DNA from: Alphaproteobacteria bacterium
Lineage (GTDB): Bacteria > Pseudomonadota > Alphaproteobacteria > Caulobacterales > Parvularculaceae
Direction of reading: 5' to 3'
Length of the DNA: 64,000 bases
Assembly: GCA_013151255.1 (NCBI GenBank)
Contig: JAADIQ010000058.1
Location: forward strand, 1-64,000
Part shown: piece after piece, positions 9,222 to 17,801 of the stretch
Layout: each line of letters begins with the position of its first letter
Position numbering within the stretch: the stretch's first letter is position 1
Notes under the pieces: model-generated
Databases searched by the model: none
What the model saw: the letters and a program-made list of their open reading frames with translations, nothing else
Told to the model about the DNA's origin: nothing
Made by a program: the position numbers and the translations under genes

Positions 9222-11189
9222 TTACTCAGCCTGGCGCATATCCGGCGCCAGAGCTTCCTGTGTTAGGGCGGTGATCGCCGCATCGCGCGCAACAACTTCC
9301 TGGTTGCGTTCACCCATACGGCGCAGGGAAACTTTTTTCTCCTCCGCTTCACGCGCGCCGACAACGGCGATTACCGGAATTTTCGCAAGCGAATGTTCGC
9401 GGACTTTGTAATTGATTTTTTCGTTGCGGATATCGAGATCGACGCGCACGCCTTTCGCCGCAAACGCCGCCGCCGTCTCGCGCGCATAATCGTCGGCCTC
9501 GGAGGTGATGGTCGCCACCACAACCTGCACCGGCGCCAGCCACAGCGGCAGTTTGCCGGCGTAATGTTCAATCAACAGGCCGATAAAGCGTTCAAACGTG
9601 CCAAACACCGCGCGGTGAAGCATCACCGGGCGCTGGCGGGCGCCCGTCTCATCAACATAACTCGCATCAAGGCGCTCAGGCAGGATATAGTCGAGCTGGT
9701 AGGTGCCGGCCTGCCAGGTTCGGCCAATTGCGTCCGTCAGATGAAACTCAAGCTTCGGCCCATAAAACGCGCCCTCACCTTCCGCGATATCGAATTCGAG
9801 CCCGGCGGCGGTGAGCGAATCGGCGAGCGCTCTTTCAGCCCGGTCCCAGGTCGCATCATCACCAGCGCGCTGTTCCGGCCGGGTCGCCAGCTTGTAGGCG
9901 ATTTCCGTCAGCCCCATATCTTTATAGACGCGGCTAAACAGGTCAAGGAACTGCTTGGTTTCTTCAATGATCTGATCTTCACGGCAAAAAATATGCGCAT
10001 CATCCTGGGTCATCTGACGCACACGCATCAACCCATGCAGGGCGCCATGGGCCTCATTGCGATGACAACACCCAAACTCCGCCATGCGGATCGGCAAATC
10101 GCGATAGGATTTGATGCCCTGTTTGAAAATCTGCACATGCGCCGGGCAATTCATCGGCTTTAACGCCATCAGATCAGCATCGCCCGTTAGCACAGGCGCA
10201 TCATCGTCCATAGATGGAATTTCATCGGGCACGACGAACATACTGTCGCGGAATTTCGACCAGTGCCCGGACATCTCCCATAACTTGGCGTCGAGAAGTT
10301 GCGGCGTTTTCACTTCCACATAGCCGTCCGCATCAAGCCGGCGCCGGATATAGGCTTCGAGCGCGCGCCAGATGAGAAAGCCATTGGCGTGCCAGAACAC
10401 CGAGCCTTGCGCTTCGGCCTGGAAGTGAAACAGGTCCATCTCGCGGCCAAGCTTTCTGTGGTCGCGCTTTTCCGCTTCCTCCAGGCGCAACAGATACGCC
10501 TTTAAGTCCTTTTCGCTGGCCCAGGCCGTGCCATAGATGCGTTGTAACATCGCATTGCGATGATCGCCGCGCCAATAGGCGCCAGCGAGTTTCATCAGCT
10601 TGAAGGCTTTGCCAATATGTTTCGTCGAGGGCAGGTGCGGGCCGCGGCAGAGGTCGTGCCAGTCGCCGTGATAGTAAATGCTGATATCTTCGCCTTCGGG
10701 CAGGTCGGCGATGATTTCCGCTTTATACGTCTCGCCGAGCGCCTTGAAATGCGCAATCGCCGCCTCGCGACCCCACACCTCTTTGCGGGTCGGGCGCGCC
10801 TCTTCAACAATCTGGCCCATGCGCTTTTCTATCTTCGCAAGATCATCGCTCGAGAAAGGCTCATCGCGCGCAAAGTCGTAAAAGAACCCGTCGGCAATAT
10901 TCGGCCCGATGGTCACCTGAGTGCCCGGGAACAACTCCTGGACTGCCTGCGCAAGGAGATGCGCGGTATCGTGGCGAATGATGTCGAGCGCATCAGGGTG
11001 ATCGCGGGTGATGATTTCCACCGTCGCATCCTCGGCAATCTCGCCAAACAGATCGCACACCACGCCATCAACCTTCACCGCCAGAGCTTTTTTCGCCAGC
11101 GACTTGGAAATCGATTCTGCGATGTCAGTTCCCGTCACGGCGCCATCATATTGGCGTTGCGATCCGTCGGGGAGAGTAATGGCGACCAT
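9222..11189 (-). CDS. thrS: Threonyl-tRNA synthetase
   Basis: This class II synthetase charges tRNA-Thr; it has 655 residues, near the usual length. An N-terminal TGS domain (1-62) is followed by the editing domain, which contains [11 protein letters not shown] and the DxCRGPHLP block. The catalytic core (about 270-540) and the anticodon-binding domain follow. The catalytic zinc ligands are visible: Cys in MNCPAHV, His in [11 protein letters not shown], and His in [14 protein letters not shown]. The frame extends 15 codons upstream to 11234, but the ATG at 11189 has GGAAAG in front and gives the normal N-terminus MVAITLPDG. It heads a unit with two polysaccharide genes. Confidence 0.97.
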   Translation of the reverse strand: MVAITLPDGSQRQYDGAVTGTDIAESISKSLAKKALAVKVDGVVCDLFGEIAEDATVEIITRDHPDALDIIRHDTAHLLAQAVQELFPGTQVTIGPNIADGFFYDFARDEPFSSDDLAKIEKRMGQIVEEARPTRKEVWGREAAIAHFKALGETYKAEIIADLPEGEDISIYYHGDWHDLCRGPHLPSTKHIGKAFKLMKLAGAYWRGDHRNAMLQRIYGTAWASEKDLKAYLLRLEEAEKRDHRKLGREMDLFHFQAEAQGSVFWHANGFLIWRALEAYIRRRLDADGYVEVKTPQLLDAKLWEMSGHWSKFRDSMFVVPDEIPSMDDDAPVLTGDADLMALKPMNCPAHVQIFKQGIKSYRDLPIRMAEFGCCHRNEAHGALHGLMRVRQMTQDDAHIFCREDQIIEETKQFLDLFSRVYKDMGLTEIAYKLATRPEQRAGDDATWDRAERALADSLTAAGLEFDIAEGEGAFYGPKLEFHLTDAIGRTWQAGTYQLDYILPERLDASYVDETGARQRPVMLHRAVFGTFERFIGLLIEHYAGKLPLWLAPVQVVVATITSEADDYARETAAAFAAKGVRVDLDIRNEKINYKVREHSLAKIPVIAVVGAREAEEKKVSLRRMGERNQEVVARDAAITALTQEALAPDMRQAE

Positions 11190-11409
11190 GGTCTTTCTTT
11201 CCAGTATTGTGCAATCGCAAATAAACGCGACCATTCCCAGAGTGCGGCGCAGAGGTCAAGGATACTGCGCCCTGCCCACTAAAATACAACCAAAGAAGGC
11301 CGGCCGCCAGCGCTGGACATATGCGCGCCCTTCTCTATAACCCGCCACCGGTTTTCATCGTTTCGTTGGGGCTCTTTGAGACCTCGCGGGCGCGGGCGGC
11401 GCTGCCGAG

Positions 11410-11424
11410 ACCGTGTTCCACGGT
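11410..11424. other. Short perfect hairpin ACCGTG-TTC-CACGGT upstream of tRNA-like pair
   Basis: Six-base arms with a three-base loop lie 5 bp before the first tRNA-like core. It could be a processing element, a remnant, or chance. Confidence 0.3.
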
Positions 11425-11427
11425 GGA

Positions 11428-11501
11428 GATCGAAGATAGCTCAATGGGAGAGCGCTTGATTTTGGATCAAGAGGTTGGCGGTTCGATTCCGCCTCGATGG
11501 T
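11428..11501 (+). tRNA. tRNA-Gln(TTG)-like core with defective acceptor stem
   Basis: The D arm (GCTC/GAGC) and the anticodon arm (CTTGA/TCAAG, loop TTTTGGA) form perfectly. So does the T arm (GGCGG/CCGCC, loop TTCGATT). The loop gives anticodon TTG. The acceptor stem does not form normally: the 3' strand TCGATGG (11494-11500) cannot pair with the seven bases before the TA at 11437. It pairs only over five bases (ATCGA at 11429-11433), leaving three extra bases. Its 3' acceptor strand is also the 5' strand of the next unit. It may be a pseudo-tRNA or an unusual tRNA-like RNA. Confidence 0.5.
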
Positions 11502-11568
11502 TAGCTCAGAGGGTAGAGCACTACGCTTTTTAACGTAGCTGTCGCGGGTTCGATTCCCGCACCAATGC
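11495..11568 (+). tRNA. tRNA-Lys(TTT)-like core with 8-nt anticodon loop
   Basis: The D arm (GCTC/GAGC), anticodon stem (CTACG/CGTAG) and T arm (GCGGG/CCCGC, loop TTCGATT) are perfect. The anticodon loop reads CTTTTTAA, eight bases, one T more than the standard Lys loop CTTTTAA. The acceptor stem CGATGGT/ACCAATG has one A-A mismatch and one G-T pair. The 5' acceptor strand is shared with the preceding tRNA-like unit, so both cannot mature from one transcript. No CCA is encoded. An expanded loop is known from frameshift-suppressor tRNAs, but decay of a real tRNA gene is equally possible. Confidence 0.5.
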
Positions 11569-11945
11569 TTGGCCTGTCACGCCATAATGTGATTGACGGG
11601 AAGGCCGGGAAAATTCAGCCCGAAAGCGGCGCCAAAGGCTTCGGCCAGCGGCAAAGCAAGAGGGCGCCCGATGACGGGCTTTGCGCCGGCGTGGATACCG
11701 GCGACGGAAAATGCAAGGGCGTTGCGCCTCCCAGGATCAGACTTTTAGTCTGGTTGCTGCGGGCGGAACAGAATGCACAAGCCGTCGCCTCAAACGCCGG
11801 ACCGCTTCGTCAGCGGGGAGTTTTCCCGGTCGACCTTTTTACCAACGACATCGAATATTTCGCTTTACACAGATGATTACTTCACCTATACCGCGCAACC
11901 TTTTGCCGACATAGGGTTAGCAAAACAACGAGGAGGGCCTTAGCG
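11569..11945. other. Intergenic region before slipin gene
   Basis: About 380 bp hold an open frame of 103 codons from 11565 that has no recognisable domain and starts inside the tRNA-like unit, so I do not call it. A stem CAGAC-TTTTA-GTCTG occurs near 11739-11753. The slipin ribosome site AGGAGGG is at about 11930. Confidence 0.4.
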
Positions 11946-13091
11946 ATGCGTAAGTCATTTGTAGTCGCTGAAAACCAACGCGGCCTCCTCATTCGGGATG
12001 GCCGCTTAATCCAGGTGCTAGAGCCGGGCCGGCACGCCTTTTGGGACGTGAACGGACGGCTGAGCATGGAGCTGTGCGATGCACAGGGCATTTTTACTTC
12101 GCCCTGGGCTGAAATCATGGAGAAGCGTCATCCGAAATTTGCAGAGCGCTATCTTGAAACCGTTCGCGTCGGCGAAGGTAATGTCGCGGTTATCTCGCTT
12201 GACGGGCGCGCATCGGTGATCGTGCGTCCGGGGCAAACTGTTTACGTCTGGAAAGTCTTGAAGGACGTCACGGTGACCCGGATCAATGCGCTCGACAACC
12301 CGCGCCTGACGAAAGCGGAACTGGTCGCTTACGAAAAAGCTGTTGCGGCCGGCCAGCGCGCCTCCGCGCCTATCATGCCGGTATCGGTCGGCGAAGCGGA
12401 AGCCGGGCTTGTGTTCTTTGACGGCGAGCTTGTCGAAACGTTGTCGCCCGGCCGTTACGGCTACTGGCAAATCGGCCGGTCGGTAACAACCAAGGCGTTG
12501 GACATGCGTCCGCTTCCGCTGGAAGTGACCGCGCAGGAGATTTTGACGAAAGACAAGATCTCCTTGCGGGTGACGTTGACGTCGTTCGTGCAAGTAACGG
12601 ACGCCCCAAAAGCGGCGCTCTCGACCCCGGACTATATGAGCCATGTCTACAAGCTGGTTCAGTTCGCGGTGCGTGAAGCCGTCGGTGGGCGGACGCTCGA
12701 TGAAGTCCTGAACGACCGGGAAACGGTTGACGAACAAGTCGTCAACCATGTCCGGCGCGGCCTGGGCGACATCGGTGTCGCCGTCACCGAGCTTGGGGTT
12801 AAAGACGTGATCTTGCCGGGTGAAATGCGTGAGTTGATCAACCGGGTTGTCGAAGCGGAGAAAACTGCGCAAGCCAACCTGATCCGCCGGCGCGAGGAAA
12901 CGGCTGCAACGCGGTCGCTTCTGAACACGGCGCGGCTCATGGAAGACAACCCGACGCTGTTGCGTCTGAAAGAACTCGAAGCGCTCGAACGCGTTTCCGA
13001 CAATATCGGACACATTGACGTGCATGCGAGCTCGGGCGAAGGGCTCAACGCTGTGCTCGACCGTCTGGTGACGTTGAAACCGCGCGATTGA
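11946..13091 (+). CDS. Slipin family (SPFH/band 7) protein
   Basis: This SPFH-domain protein of 381 residues probably scaffolds membrane microdomains. Two beta-rich repeats precede the SPFH core: LLIRDGRLIQVLEPGRHAFW near residue 14 and GLVFFDGELVETLSPGRYGYW near 154. The SPFH domain spans about 150-300 (KISLRVTLTSFVQVTDAPKAA, and LGVKDVILPGEMRELINRVVEAEK typical of slipins). A helical tail with RRREETAATRSLLNTARLMEDNP follows. No clear N-terminal membrane helix is seen, so attachment may be peripheral. The start follows AGGAGGG. A terminator-like hairpin ends the gene, overlapping the 3' end of the convergent yidD. Confidence 0.85.
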   Translation: MRKSFVVAENQRGLLIRDGRLIQVLEPGRHAFWDVNGRLSMELCDAQGIFTSPWAEIMEKRHPKFAERYLETVRVGEGNVAVISLDGRASVIVRPGQTVYVWKVLKDVTVTRINALDNPRLTKAELVAYEKAVAAGQRASAPIMPVSVGEAEAGLVFFDGELVETLSPGRYGYWQIGRSVTTKALDMRPLPLEVTAQEILTKDKISLRVTLTSFVQVTDAPKAALSTPDYMSHVYKLVQFAVREAVGGRTLDEVLNDRETVDEQVVNHVRRGLGDIGVAVTELGVKDVILPGEMRELINRVVEAEKTAQANLIRRREETAATRSLLNTARLMEDNPTLLRLKELEALERVSDNIGHIDVHASSGEGLNAVLDRLVTLKPRD

Positions 13092-13105
13092 GCGCAAAAA
13101 ATATG

Positions 13106-13135
13106 GCGGGGCGGCTATGGTCGCCTCGCTTTTTT
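13106..13135 (+). terminator. Rho-independent terminator of the slipin gene
   Basis: A nine-pair stem (GCGGGGCGG with TCGCCTCGC, two G-U pairs) and a six-base loop are followed by six Ts at 13130-13135. It overlaps the end of yidD on the other strand. Confidence 0.7.
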
Positions 13136-13483
13136 ATTGGTTTCATCGCCGCTGGTTTCATCTCTATTGGTTTCATTGGCCCCTCTCTCGGTCCAGGCCC
13201 AGTCGCCTAGCCGCCAGATTTGCCACCATGCGCCGCTCAGGTCCCTCGGGACCGGGTCGATGCCGTGGCTGCCGAATGGATGGCAGCGCAACAGCCGCGA
13301 GAGCGTGAGCCAGAAGGCGCGCCATGGCGAATGGCGGCCAAACGCCTCGGCGGCATAATCAGAGCAGCTTGGATAATGCCGGCAGCGCGCGCCGAAGAAA
13401 TACAACACCGGCGACAGCGTGCGCTTATAAAGCCAGAGCGCGCCGAGGGCGGCGCCTTTGACGACATTTCCGAGCGCTGTCAT
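13115..13483 (-). CDS. yidD: YidD, membrane protein insertion efficiency factor
   Basis: YidD assists YidC-dependent membrane insertion and is usually encoded near rnpA-yidC; here it stands alone. The 122-residue protein shows the family signature: LYKRTLSPVLYFFGARCRHYPSCSDYAAEAF with its three cysteines, then RLLRCHPFGSHGIDPVP. An amphipathic N-terminus binds the membrane. The frame continues upstream to 13519, but the ATG at 13483 gives the normal N-terminus. The C-terminus extends past the family core as an acidic tail built on a DET repeat, encoded by a 15-bp tandem repeat. Confidence 0.92.
   Translation of the reverse strand: MTALGNVVKGAALGALWLYKRTLSPVLYFFGARCRHYPSCSDYAAEAFGRHSPWRAFWLTLSRLLRCHPFGSHGIDPVPRDLSGAWWQIWRLGDWAWTERGANETNRDETSGDETNKKARRP
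13138..13182. repeat. Three copies of a 15-bp repeat in the yidD 3' end
   Basis: TGGTTTCAT recurs at 13138, 13153 and 13168 with a period of 15 bp. It encodes the NETN/DETS/DETN tail of YidD on the minus strand. Confidence 0.8.
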
Positions 13484-13703
13484 TTCCCGTTCTCGTTTTA
13501 TTGTGTGTACGGACTGCATTTGCTTATAGCCATTGCAGTGCGATGATTTTGGTTATGAGCGCGCTCAGAACCAAGCGCGCTATTTGAAATCTATCCATAG
13601 TCATATCCTTGTCCGTTCAAGATATGGCGGCCGAGCGCGCACGACAAGGAAACCGCTTGCTGACCGTCCTGGCTCAAACCTCGAAACCTTCACTTTAAGC
13701 ACC

Positions 13704-13739
13704 ATAAGGCGCCCCCAACCCGTGAGGATAACTTTTCAC
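13704..13739 (+). repeat. Dispersed 36-nt repeat, copy 1
   Basis: ATAAGGC, ten variable bases, then CGTGAGGATAACTTTTCAC. The same blocks with the same spacing occur at 57978-58013; 31 of 36 positions agree. Both copies are intergenic. The conserved block has GTGA/TCAC ends and, on the other strand, TTATCCTCA, one base from a DnaA box. Confidence 0.7.
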
Positions 13740-13753
13740 TAGTTAATTGCGGC

Positions 13754-13775
13754 GATTGGGCTGGGGGACCCAATC
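13754..13775. other. Hairpin GATTGGG / CCCAATC
   Basis: A perfect seven-base stem with an eight-base loop (CTGGGGGA) lies 14 bp after the dispersed repeat. There is no T-tract, so it is not a classic terminator. Confidence 0.5.
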
Positions 13776-13975
13776 ACGGGCCCCAATTGACGATTTTGCA
13801 ATGCCACACAACCAGAAGGGGCGCGCTTTTTACGGAGGAAAACCGCCGTTCCGGCCCCCGGACGCGCATGGCGCGAGGCGGCGAAAAATTATTTCCTTAG
13901 TTTGCGACCAGCCAACATTACTGTACCGTTTAAAATTATGCGGGGGCGCGTCGTTATTTTGGGAAGGATACCGTC

Positions 13976-14677
13976 TTGTCTGCAACCTTCAGTAAACCCC
14001 GTCTGCCCGCAACAATTATCGCAACTCTCCTGTCCGCTGCACTGCTTGGCGCCTGCGCTACTGGCTCATCCCATGAGGCGCGCGGCCCCGCCCCGAGCAT
14101 CAATCAGCCCGAGCGATTATTGGCGCATGCCCGTAAAGCCCAGGCCAACAAGGGCTGCGACAAAGCCATTCCCACCTATCGGGTGATCGCCGGTTTCGGC
14201 GAGGGTTACGAAGTTGCGCAATATGAGCTTGGCGCCTGCCTGTTGGAGACCGCGCCGACCAGCGAGCAGGCCAGTTTGCTGACGCAGGAAGGCCTGTTCT
14301 GGCTGCGCCGCGCTGCATGGGCCGGCAACGCCCGCGCGCAATGGCGCCTCGCCATGGTGTTGAGCGGCGCGCCATCGCCTTATGCCGAAAATGTGGCCGC
14401 CGTTCCGACCGAGGCGATGGGTTGGGCGCTGGTCTATAAAGACAACGCAACGCGCGAGCTTTATGGCCTCGCCCCGGTCTATCCGAAGGTTCTCAACCAC
14501 CTCAACGCGACGCTGCCGCAAAACGCCAAAGCCGACGCGACAACATTCGCCGATGATTTTGTCGAAATCAAAATGGCGATCTTCACGCCGCCGGCGCAGG
14601 GCCCAAATGTGGAAAAAGCCGACAAGCCGCGAAGCCAGGGCCAGCATAGCCATTTGAAACAGACCGCAAACCGGTAG
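13976..14677 (+). CDS. Lipoprotein with Sel1-like repeats
   Basis: The 233-residue predicted outer-membrane or periplasmic lipoprotein starts at TTG, behind GGGAAGGA. A signal peptide ends in the lipobox LLGAC, so the mature N-terminal Cys is near residue 27. The mature part has Sel1/TPR-like helices: YEVAQYELGACLLE near 83, and EGLFWLRRAAWAGNARAQWRLAMVLSG near 106. The first half carries Cys residues (NKGCDKAI). Function is unknown; Sel1-type lipoproteins often act as periplasmic adaptors. Its gene converges with aceA. Confidence 0.7.
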   Translation: MSATFSKPRLPATIIATLLSAALLGACATGSSHEARGPAPSINQPERLLAHARKAQANKGCDKAIPTYRVIAGFGEGYEVAQYELGACLLETAPTSEQASLLTQEGLFWLRRAAWAGNARAQWRLAMVLSGAPSPYAENVAAVPTEAMGWALVYKDNATRELYGLAPVYPKVLNHLNATLPQNAKADATTFADDFVEIKMAIFTPPAQGPNVEKADKPRSQGQHSHLKQTANR

Positions 14678-14721
14678 AAAAAGTCTCAAGCCCGAGCTGA
14701 GCAAAGAAGCTGAATAAAAAT

Positions 14722-14748
14722 CGCCGCCGCAAAACTCATGCGGCGGCG
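14722..14748 (-). terminator. Terminator of aceA
   Basis: A perfect stem CGCCGCCGC/GCGGCGGCG with a nine-base loop is followed, on the minus strand, by ATTTTTATTC. It sits between the convergent lipoprotein and aceA genes and may serve both. Confidence 0.7.
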
Positions 14749-14759
14749 CTTCCTCCCCA

Positions 14760-14790
14760 AACGCGCGACTACACACTACGCGCGTTTATT
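14760..14790 (+). terminator. Hairpin abutting the aceA stop codon, possible plus-strand terminator
   Basis: Eight-base arms AACGCGCG and CGCGCGTT with an eleven-base loop, followed by TATT. It could end plus-strand transcription from the lipoprotein gene. Confidence 0.45.
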
Positions 14791-16075
14791 CGGCCGCAGA
14801 TCTGAACTGCGCATTCTCGGTCGACTCGCCCATGGCCGTGGTCGAGGCCTGTCCGCCAGAAAGCGTTTTGGCGACGAGGTCGAAATAGCCGGTGCCAACC
14901 TCGCGCTGGTGACGGGTCGCCTGATAGCCGTGCTGTTCGGACGTAAACTCCGCCTGCTGAAGCTCTGAATACGCCGCCATGCCGCGCTCGCGGTAACCGC
15001 GGGCCAGCTCGAACATGCCGAAGTTGAGCGAATGGAACCCGGCCAGCGTGACAAACTGGAATTTATACCCCATCGCGCCAAGCTCACGCTGGAACTTCGC
15101 GATCGTTTCCTTGTCGAGATTGGCTTCCCAGTTAAATGACGGCGAGCAATTATACGCCATCATCTTGCCGGGATATTTCTTCTGAATGGCCTCTGCAAAT
15201 CTCTTGGCGTCGTCGAGATTGGGCTTGGAGGTCTCCCACCACAAAAGATCCGCGCTCTTGCCATAGCTGAGGCCGCGGGCGATGCAATGGTCTACGCCGA
15301 CGCCTTCCTTGATGCGGTAAAACCCTTCCGGGGTGCGGCCCTGATCAAAGTCGATAAAGTCGTGGTCGCGCTCGTCAATGTCGGAGGTGATGAGCTTTGC
15401 CGATTCCGCATCGGTTCGCGCCACCAGAACGGTGGCGACGCCGGCGACATCGGCCGCCAGCCTTGCGGCGTTCAAATTGCGCTCATGGGCTTTGGTTGGG
15501 ATCAGAACTTTACCGCCAAGATGGCCGCATTTTTTCTCAGAAGCGAGCTGGTCCTCGAAGTGAACGCCCGCAGCGCCGGCTTCGATATAGGCTTTCATAA
15601 TCTCATAGCAGTTTAAAGGCCCGCCAAACCCGGCTTCAGCATCAGCGATGATAGGCAGGAAATAATCCCGCTCGACATTGCCTTCGGAAAATTCAATTTG
15701 GTCGGCGCGGGTGAGCGCGTTGTTGATGCGCTTGGCCAGCTCCGGGCCGGAGTTTGCGGGGTACAAAGACTGATCGGGATAGGTTTGCGAAGAAATGTTG
15801 GAATCGCCCGCCACCTGCCAGCCGGAAAGATAAATCGCCTTCAGCCCGGCTTTGGCCATCTGCACCGCCTGATTGCCCGACAGCGCACCGAGCGCATTGA
15901 TGTAGTCTTCGGATTTCAAAAGCTCCCACAGTTTGTTGGCGCCGCGCTCAGCCAGCGTGTGGGTAAGCTGCACAGAGCCGCGCAGGCGCGCGACTTCTTC
16001 AACACTGTAATTGCGCTCAATCCCGTCAAACCGGCCTGCCGGCGCAGAGGGCGTCAACTTTTCAAAATCCGACAT
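14786..16075 (-). CDS. aceA: Isocitrate lyase
   Basis: This glyoxylate-shunt enzyme splits isocitrate into glyoxylate and succinate, allowing growth on acetate and fatty acids. It has 429 residues, the usual bacterial length. The signature KKCGH with the catalytic Cys is in the [12 protein letters not shown] segment near residue 190. The substrate and metal blocks [35 protein letters not shown] and [11 protein letters not shown] are intact. The frame runs upstream to 16171; the ATG at 16075 behind AAGGGATTAGG is the normal start. It diverges from an XRE/acyl-type regulator that probably controls it. No malate synthase gene is adjacent. Confidence 0.97.
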   Translation of the reverse strand: MSDFEKLTPSAPAGRFDGIERNYSVEEVARLRGSVQLTHTLAERGANKLWELLKSEDYINALGALSGNQAVQMAKAGLKAIYLSGWQVAGDSNISSQTYPDQSLYPANSGPELAKRINNALTRADQIEFSEGNVERDYFLPIIADAEAGFGGPLNCYEIMKAYIEAGAAGVHFEDQLASEKKCGHLGGKVLIPTKAHERNLNAARLAADVAGVATVLVARTDAESAKLITSDIDERDHDFIDFDQGRTPEGFYRIKEGVGVDHCIARGLSYGKSADLLWWETSKPNLDDAKRFAEAIQKKYPGKMMAYNCSPSFNWEANLDKETIAKFQRELGAMGYKFQFVTLAGFHSLNFGMFELARGYRERGMAAYSELQQAEFTSEQHGYQATRHQREVGTGYFDLVAKTLSGGQASTTAMGESTENAQFRSAAE

Positions 16076-16177
16076 ACCTAATCCCTTTTTCAAATCTGAT
16101 CTGAGCCCATGCTGCGCCGTCTTACTGCGCCGCACCATCACAAACGGGTCATGCCGTGGATAAATTAACACGAAAAG

Positions 16178-16204
16178 TTGTAATATTGTTATGTTTGTAA
16201 TATT
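16178..16204. promoter_or_regulatory. Direct repeats TTGTAATATT between aceA and its likely regulator
   Basis: TTGTAATATT occurs at 16178-16187 and 16195-16204, start-to-start 17 bp, in the AT-rich part of the 205-bp divergent promoter region. The position suits an operator for the adjacent XRE regulator; binding is inferred. Confidence 0.45.
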
Positions 16205-16280
16205 ATACCGTAATAGCAGTGTGGTTAATAGTTTGTTGCTAACTCGAAACGATATTCAAACCCCGGTGGAGACCGCCTGA

Positions 16281-17711
16281 ATGGCCGCTGAATCCAGACG
16301 TCTGTTTATCGGTCCGCGGCTGCGCCGTATCCGCCGCGAGCTTGGCCTTACCCAGGCGCAGATGGCGGCGGATATGGAGGTTTCCGCTTCCTACATCACG
16401 CTGATTGAGCGCAATCAACGCCCGCTGCCGGCTGACCTGTTGTTGCGCCTGGCGGAAACTTACGCACTCGATCTCAGCGTATTTTCCTCCGGCGAGGATG
16501 AGACTTTCGCGCAGCTTGAAGCCGCGCTTGCCGATCCGATTTTTCAGGAGCTGTCGGTCGGGCGCGAGGATGTGCGCGATCTTCTATCCGCCAACCCGGC
16601 CATGGGCGAGGCGGTCGCCGCGCTTTATCAATCCTATCGCGCCAGCCAGTCGGCGGTGATGGAGGCGCGCGCCGCTGGCGGGTCCAGCCCCGCCGACCCG
16701 TTGGAAGAAGCGCGCGAATTTATCGCCGCTGCGCGCAATTATTTTCCAGCGCTCGATGAGGCCGGCGAAGAAACCGCGCGCGCGCTCAGCATCGCCGGAG
16801 GGTCCGGGCCCTTTCCCGGCGGTCTGATGGAAGCGCTCAGGGAGCGGTTTAAAAAACGCCACGCGCTGACGCTGCGGATTTTACCCGCCGACATCATGGT
16901 CGGCGCCTATCGCCGCCATGACCGCCACCGCGCGCAGATCGCGATTTCCGAAGCGCTCGACCAGGCGAGCCGGGTGTTTCAGGCCGTATTGCAATTGATT
17001 TTGCTGGAACAGGGAAAGGCCCTCGACGATACGGTGAACGCGGCCCCCTTCGACAGTGACGCCGGGCGGCGTCTGGCGCGCGCAGCGCTCGCCAATTACG
17101 CCGCCGGCGCTGTTATATTCCCATACGAACGGTTTCACGCTTCGCTGGGCGATCTGAAATATGATATCGAAGCGCTTAGCCGGCGCTTTGGCGCCAGCTT
17201 TGAGCAAGTCTGCCACCGTCTGACGACCATGCAGCGCCCCGGCAAGGAAGGCGTTCCATTTTTCTTCCTGCGCATTGATGCCGCCGGCAATGTCTCAAAG
17301 CGCTTTTCCGCAGGCGTCTTCCCGTTTGCGCGCTATGGCGGTTCATGTCCGTTGTGGAATATTCACGAAACCTTCCGTACACCGCACAAAATTATTTCGC
17401 AAACCGTCCAGCTGCCAGATGGCGAGACCTATTTCTCGCTCGCGCGCACCGTCCATGGCGGCGAGGCCGGATTTGGCGCACCGAAGGCAGAACGCGCCGT
17501 GGCGCTTGGCTGCGAGATAAAACATGCGCGCCAGCTCATCTATAGCCAAGGCCTCGATTTTGAGACCGCCGCACCAACGCCGATCGGCGTCACCTGCCGG
17601 CTGTGCCCAAGGCCCGGATGCGCCGCGCGCGCCCACCCGCCGCTGGAACGCCGGCTTATCATCGACGAACACCGGCGCATGGCGACGCCGTTCTCTTTTG
17701 CGTTTGATTGA
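16281..17711 (+). CDS. XRE regulator with DUF2083 C-terminus (short-chain acyl-CoA regulator family)
   Basis: The 476-residue transcription factor has an N-terminal Cro/C1 helix-turn-helix at about 10-65 (LRRIRRELGLTQAQMAADMEVSASYITLIERNQRPLP). A central region related to the IrrE/ImmA fold lacks HExxH. The C-terminal DUF2083 domain is rich in Cys: GGSCPLWNIHETF, GCEIKHARQL and GVTCRLCPRPGCAARAHPP. Relatives (RamB, PrpR, ScfR) sense acyl-CoA status and control glyoxylate and propionate genes. Divergence from aceA fits this. The start is ATG behind GGTGGAG. The Cys cluster could bind a metal or FeS cluster, as reported for some PrpR proteins. Confidence 0.88.
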   Translation: MAAESRRLFIGPRLRRIRRELGLTQAQMAADMEVSASYITLIERNQRPLPADLLLRLAETYALDLSVFSSGEDETFAQLEAALADPIFQELSVGREDVRDLLSANPAMGEAVAALYQSYRASQSAVMEARAAGGSSPADPLEEAREFIAAARNYFPALDEAGEETARALSIAGGSGPFPGGLMEALRERFKKRHALTLRILPADIMVGAYRRHDRHRAQIAISEALDQASRVFQAVLQLILLEQGKALDDTVNAAPFDSDAGRRLARAALANYAAGAVIFPYERFHASLGDLKYDIEALSRRFGASFEQVCHRLTTMQRPGKEGVPFFFLRIDAAGNVSKRFSAGVFPFARYGGSCPLWNIHETFRTPHKIISQTVQLPDGETYFSLARTVHGGEAGFGAPKAERAVALGCEIKHARQLIYSQGLDFETAAPTPIGVTCRLCPRPGCAARAHPPLERRLIIDEHRRMATPFSFAFD

Positions 17712-17801
17712 GACGAAGCGTTATTGCGGTTGATTGTGCAATCCCATAGGCTTGGCGCAAATCACTGTCGGTAATTTTCAATTTTTTTAAGGATATGGCG
17801 A

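Larger units (their letters stand above)
13484..13975. other. Long intergenic region with a dispersed repeat and a hairpin
   Basis: About 490 bp between yidD (minus) and the lipoprotein gene (plus). I see no credible coding frame. It holds a 36-nt element shared with the 57.5-58.5 kb intergenic region, then a hairpin at 13754-13775, and AT-rich sequence just upstream of the lipoprotein gene that is probably its promoter. Confidence 0.6.

Noticed and set aside
11725-11775. Possible third tRNA-like anticodon arm (TCAGA, loop CTTTTAG, TCTGG) in the thrS-slipin gap
   Set aside because: No D arm or T loop of the right form flanks it, so it is probably chance.
11565-11876. 103-codon open frame after the tRNA-like units
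   Set aside because: It starts inside the second tRNA-like unit, shows no domain or membrane pattern, and has no ribosome site worth noting.
13533-13742. Open frame in the yidD-lipoprotein gap
   Set aside because: No domain, no ribosome site, and it ends across the dispersed repeat.
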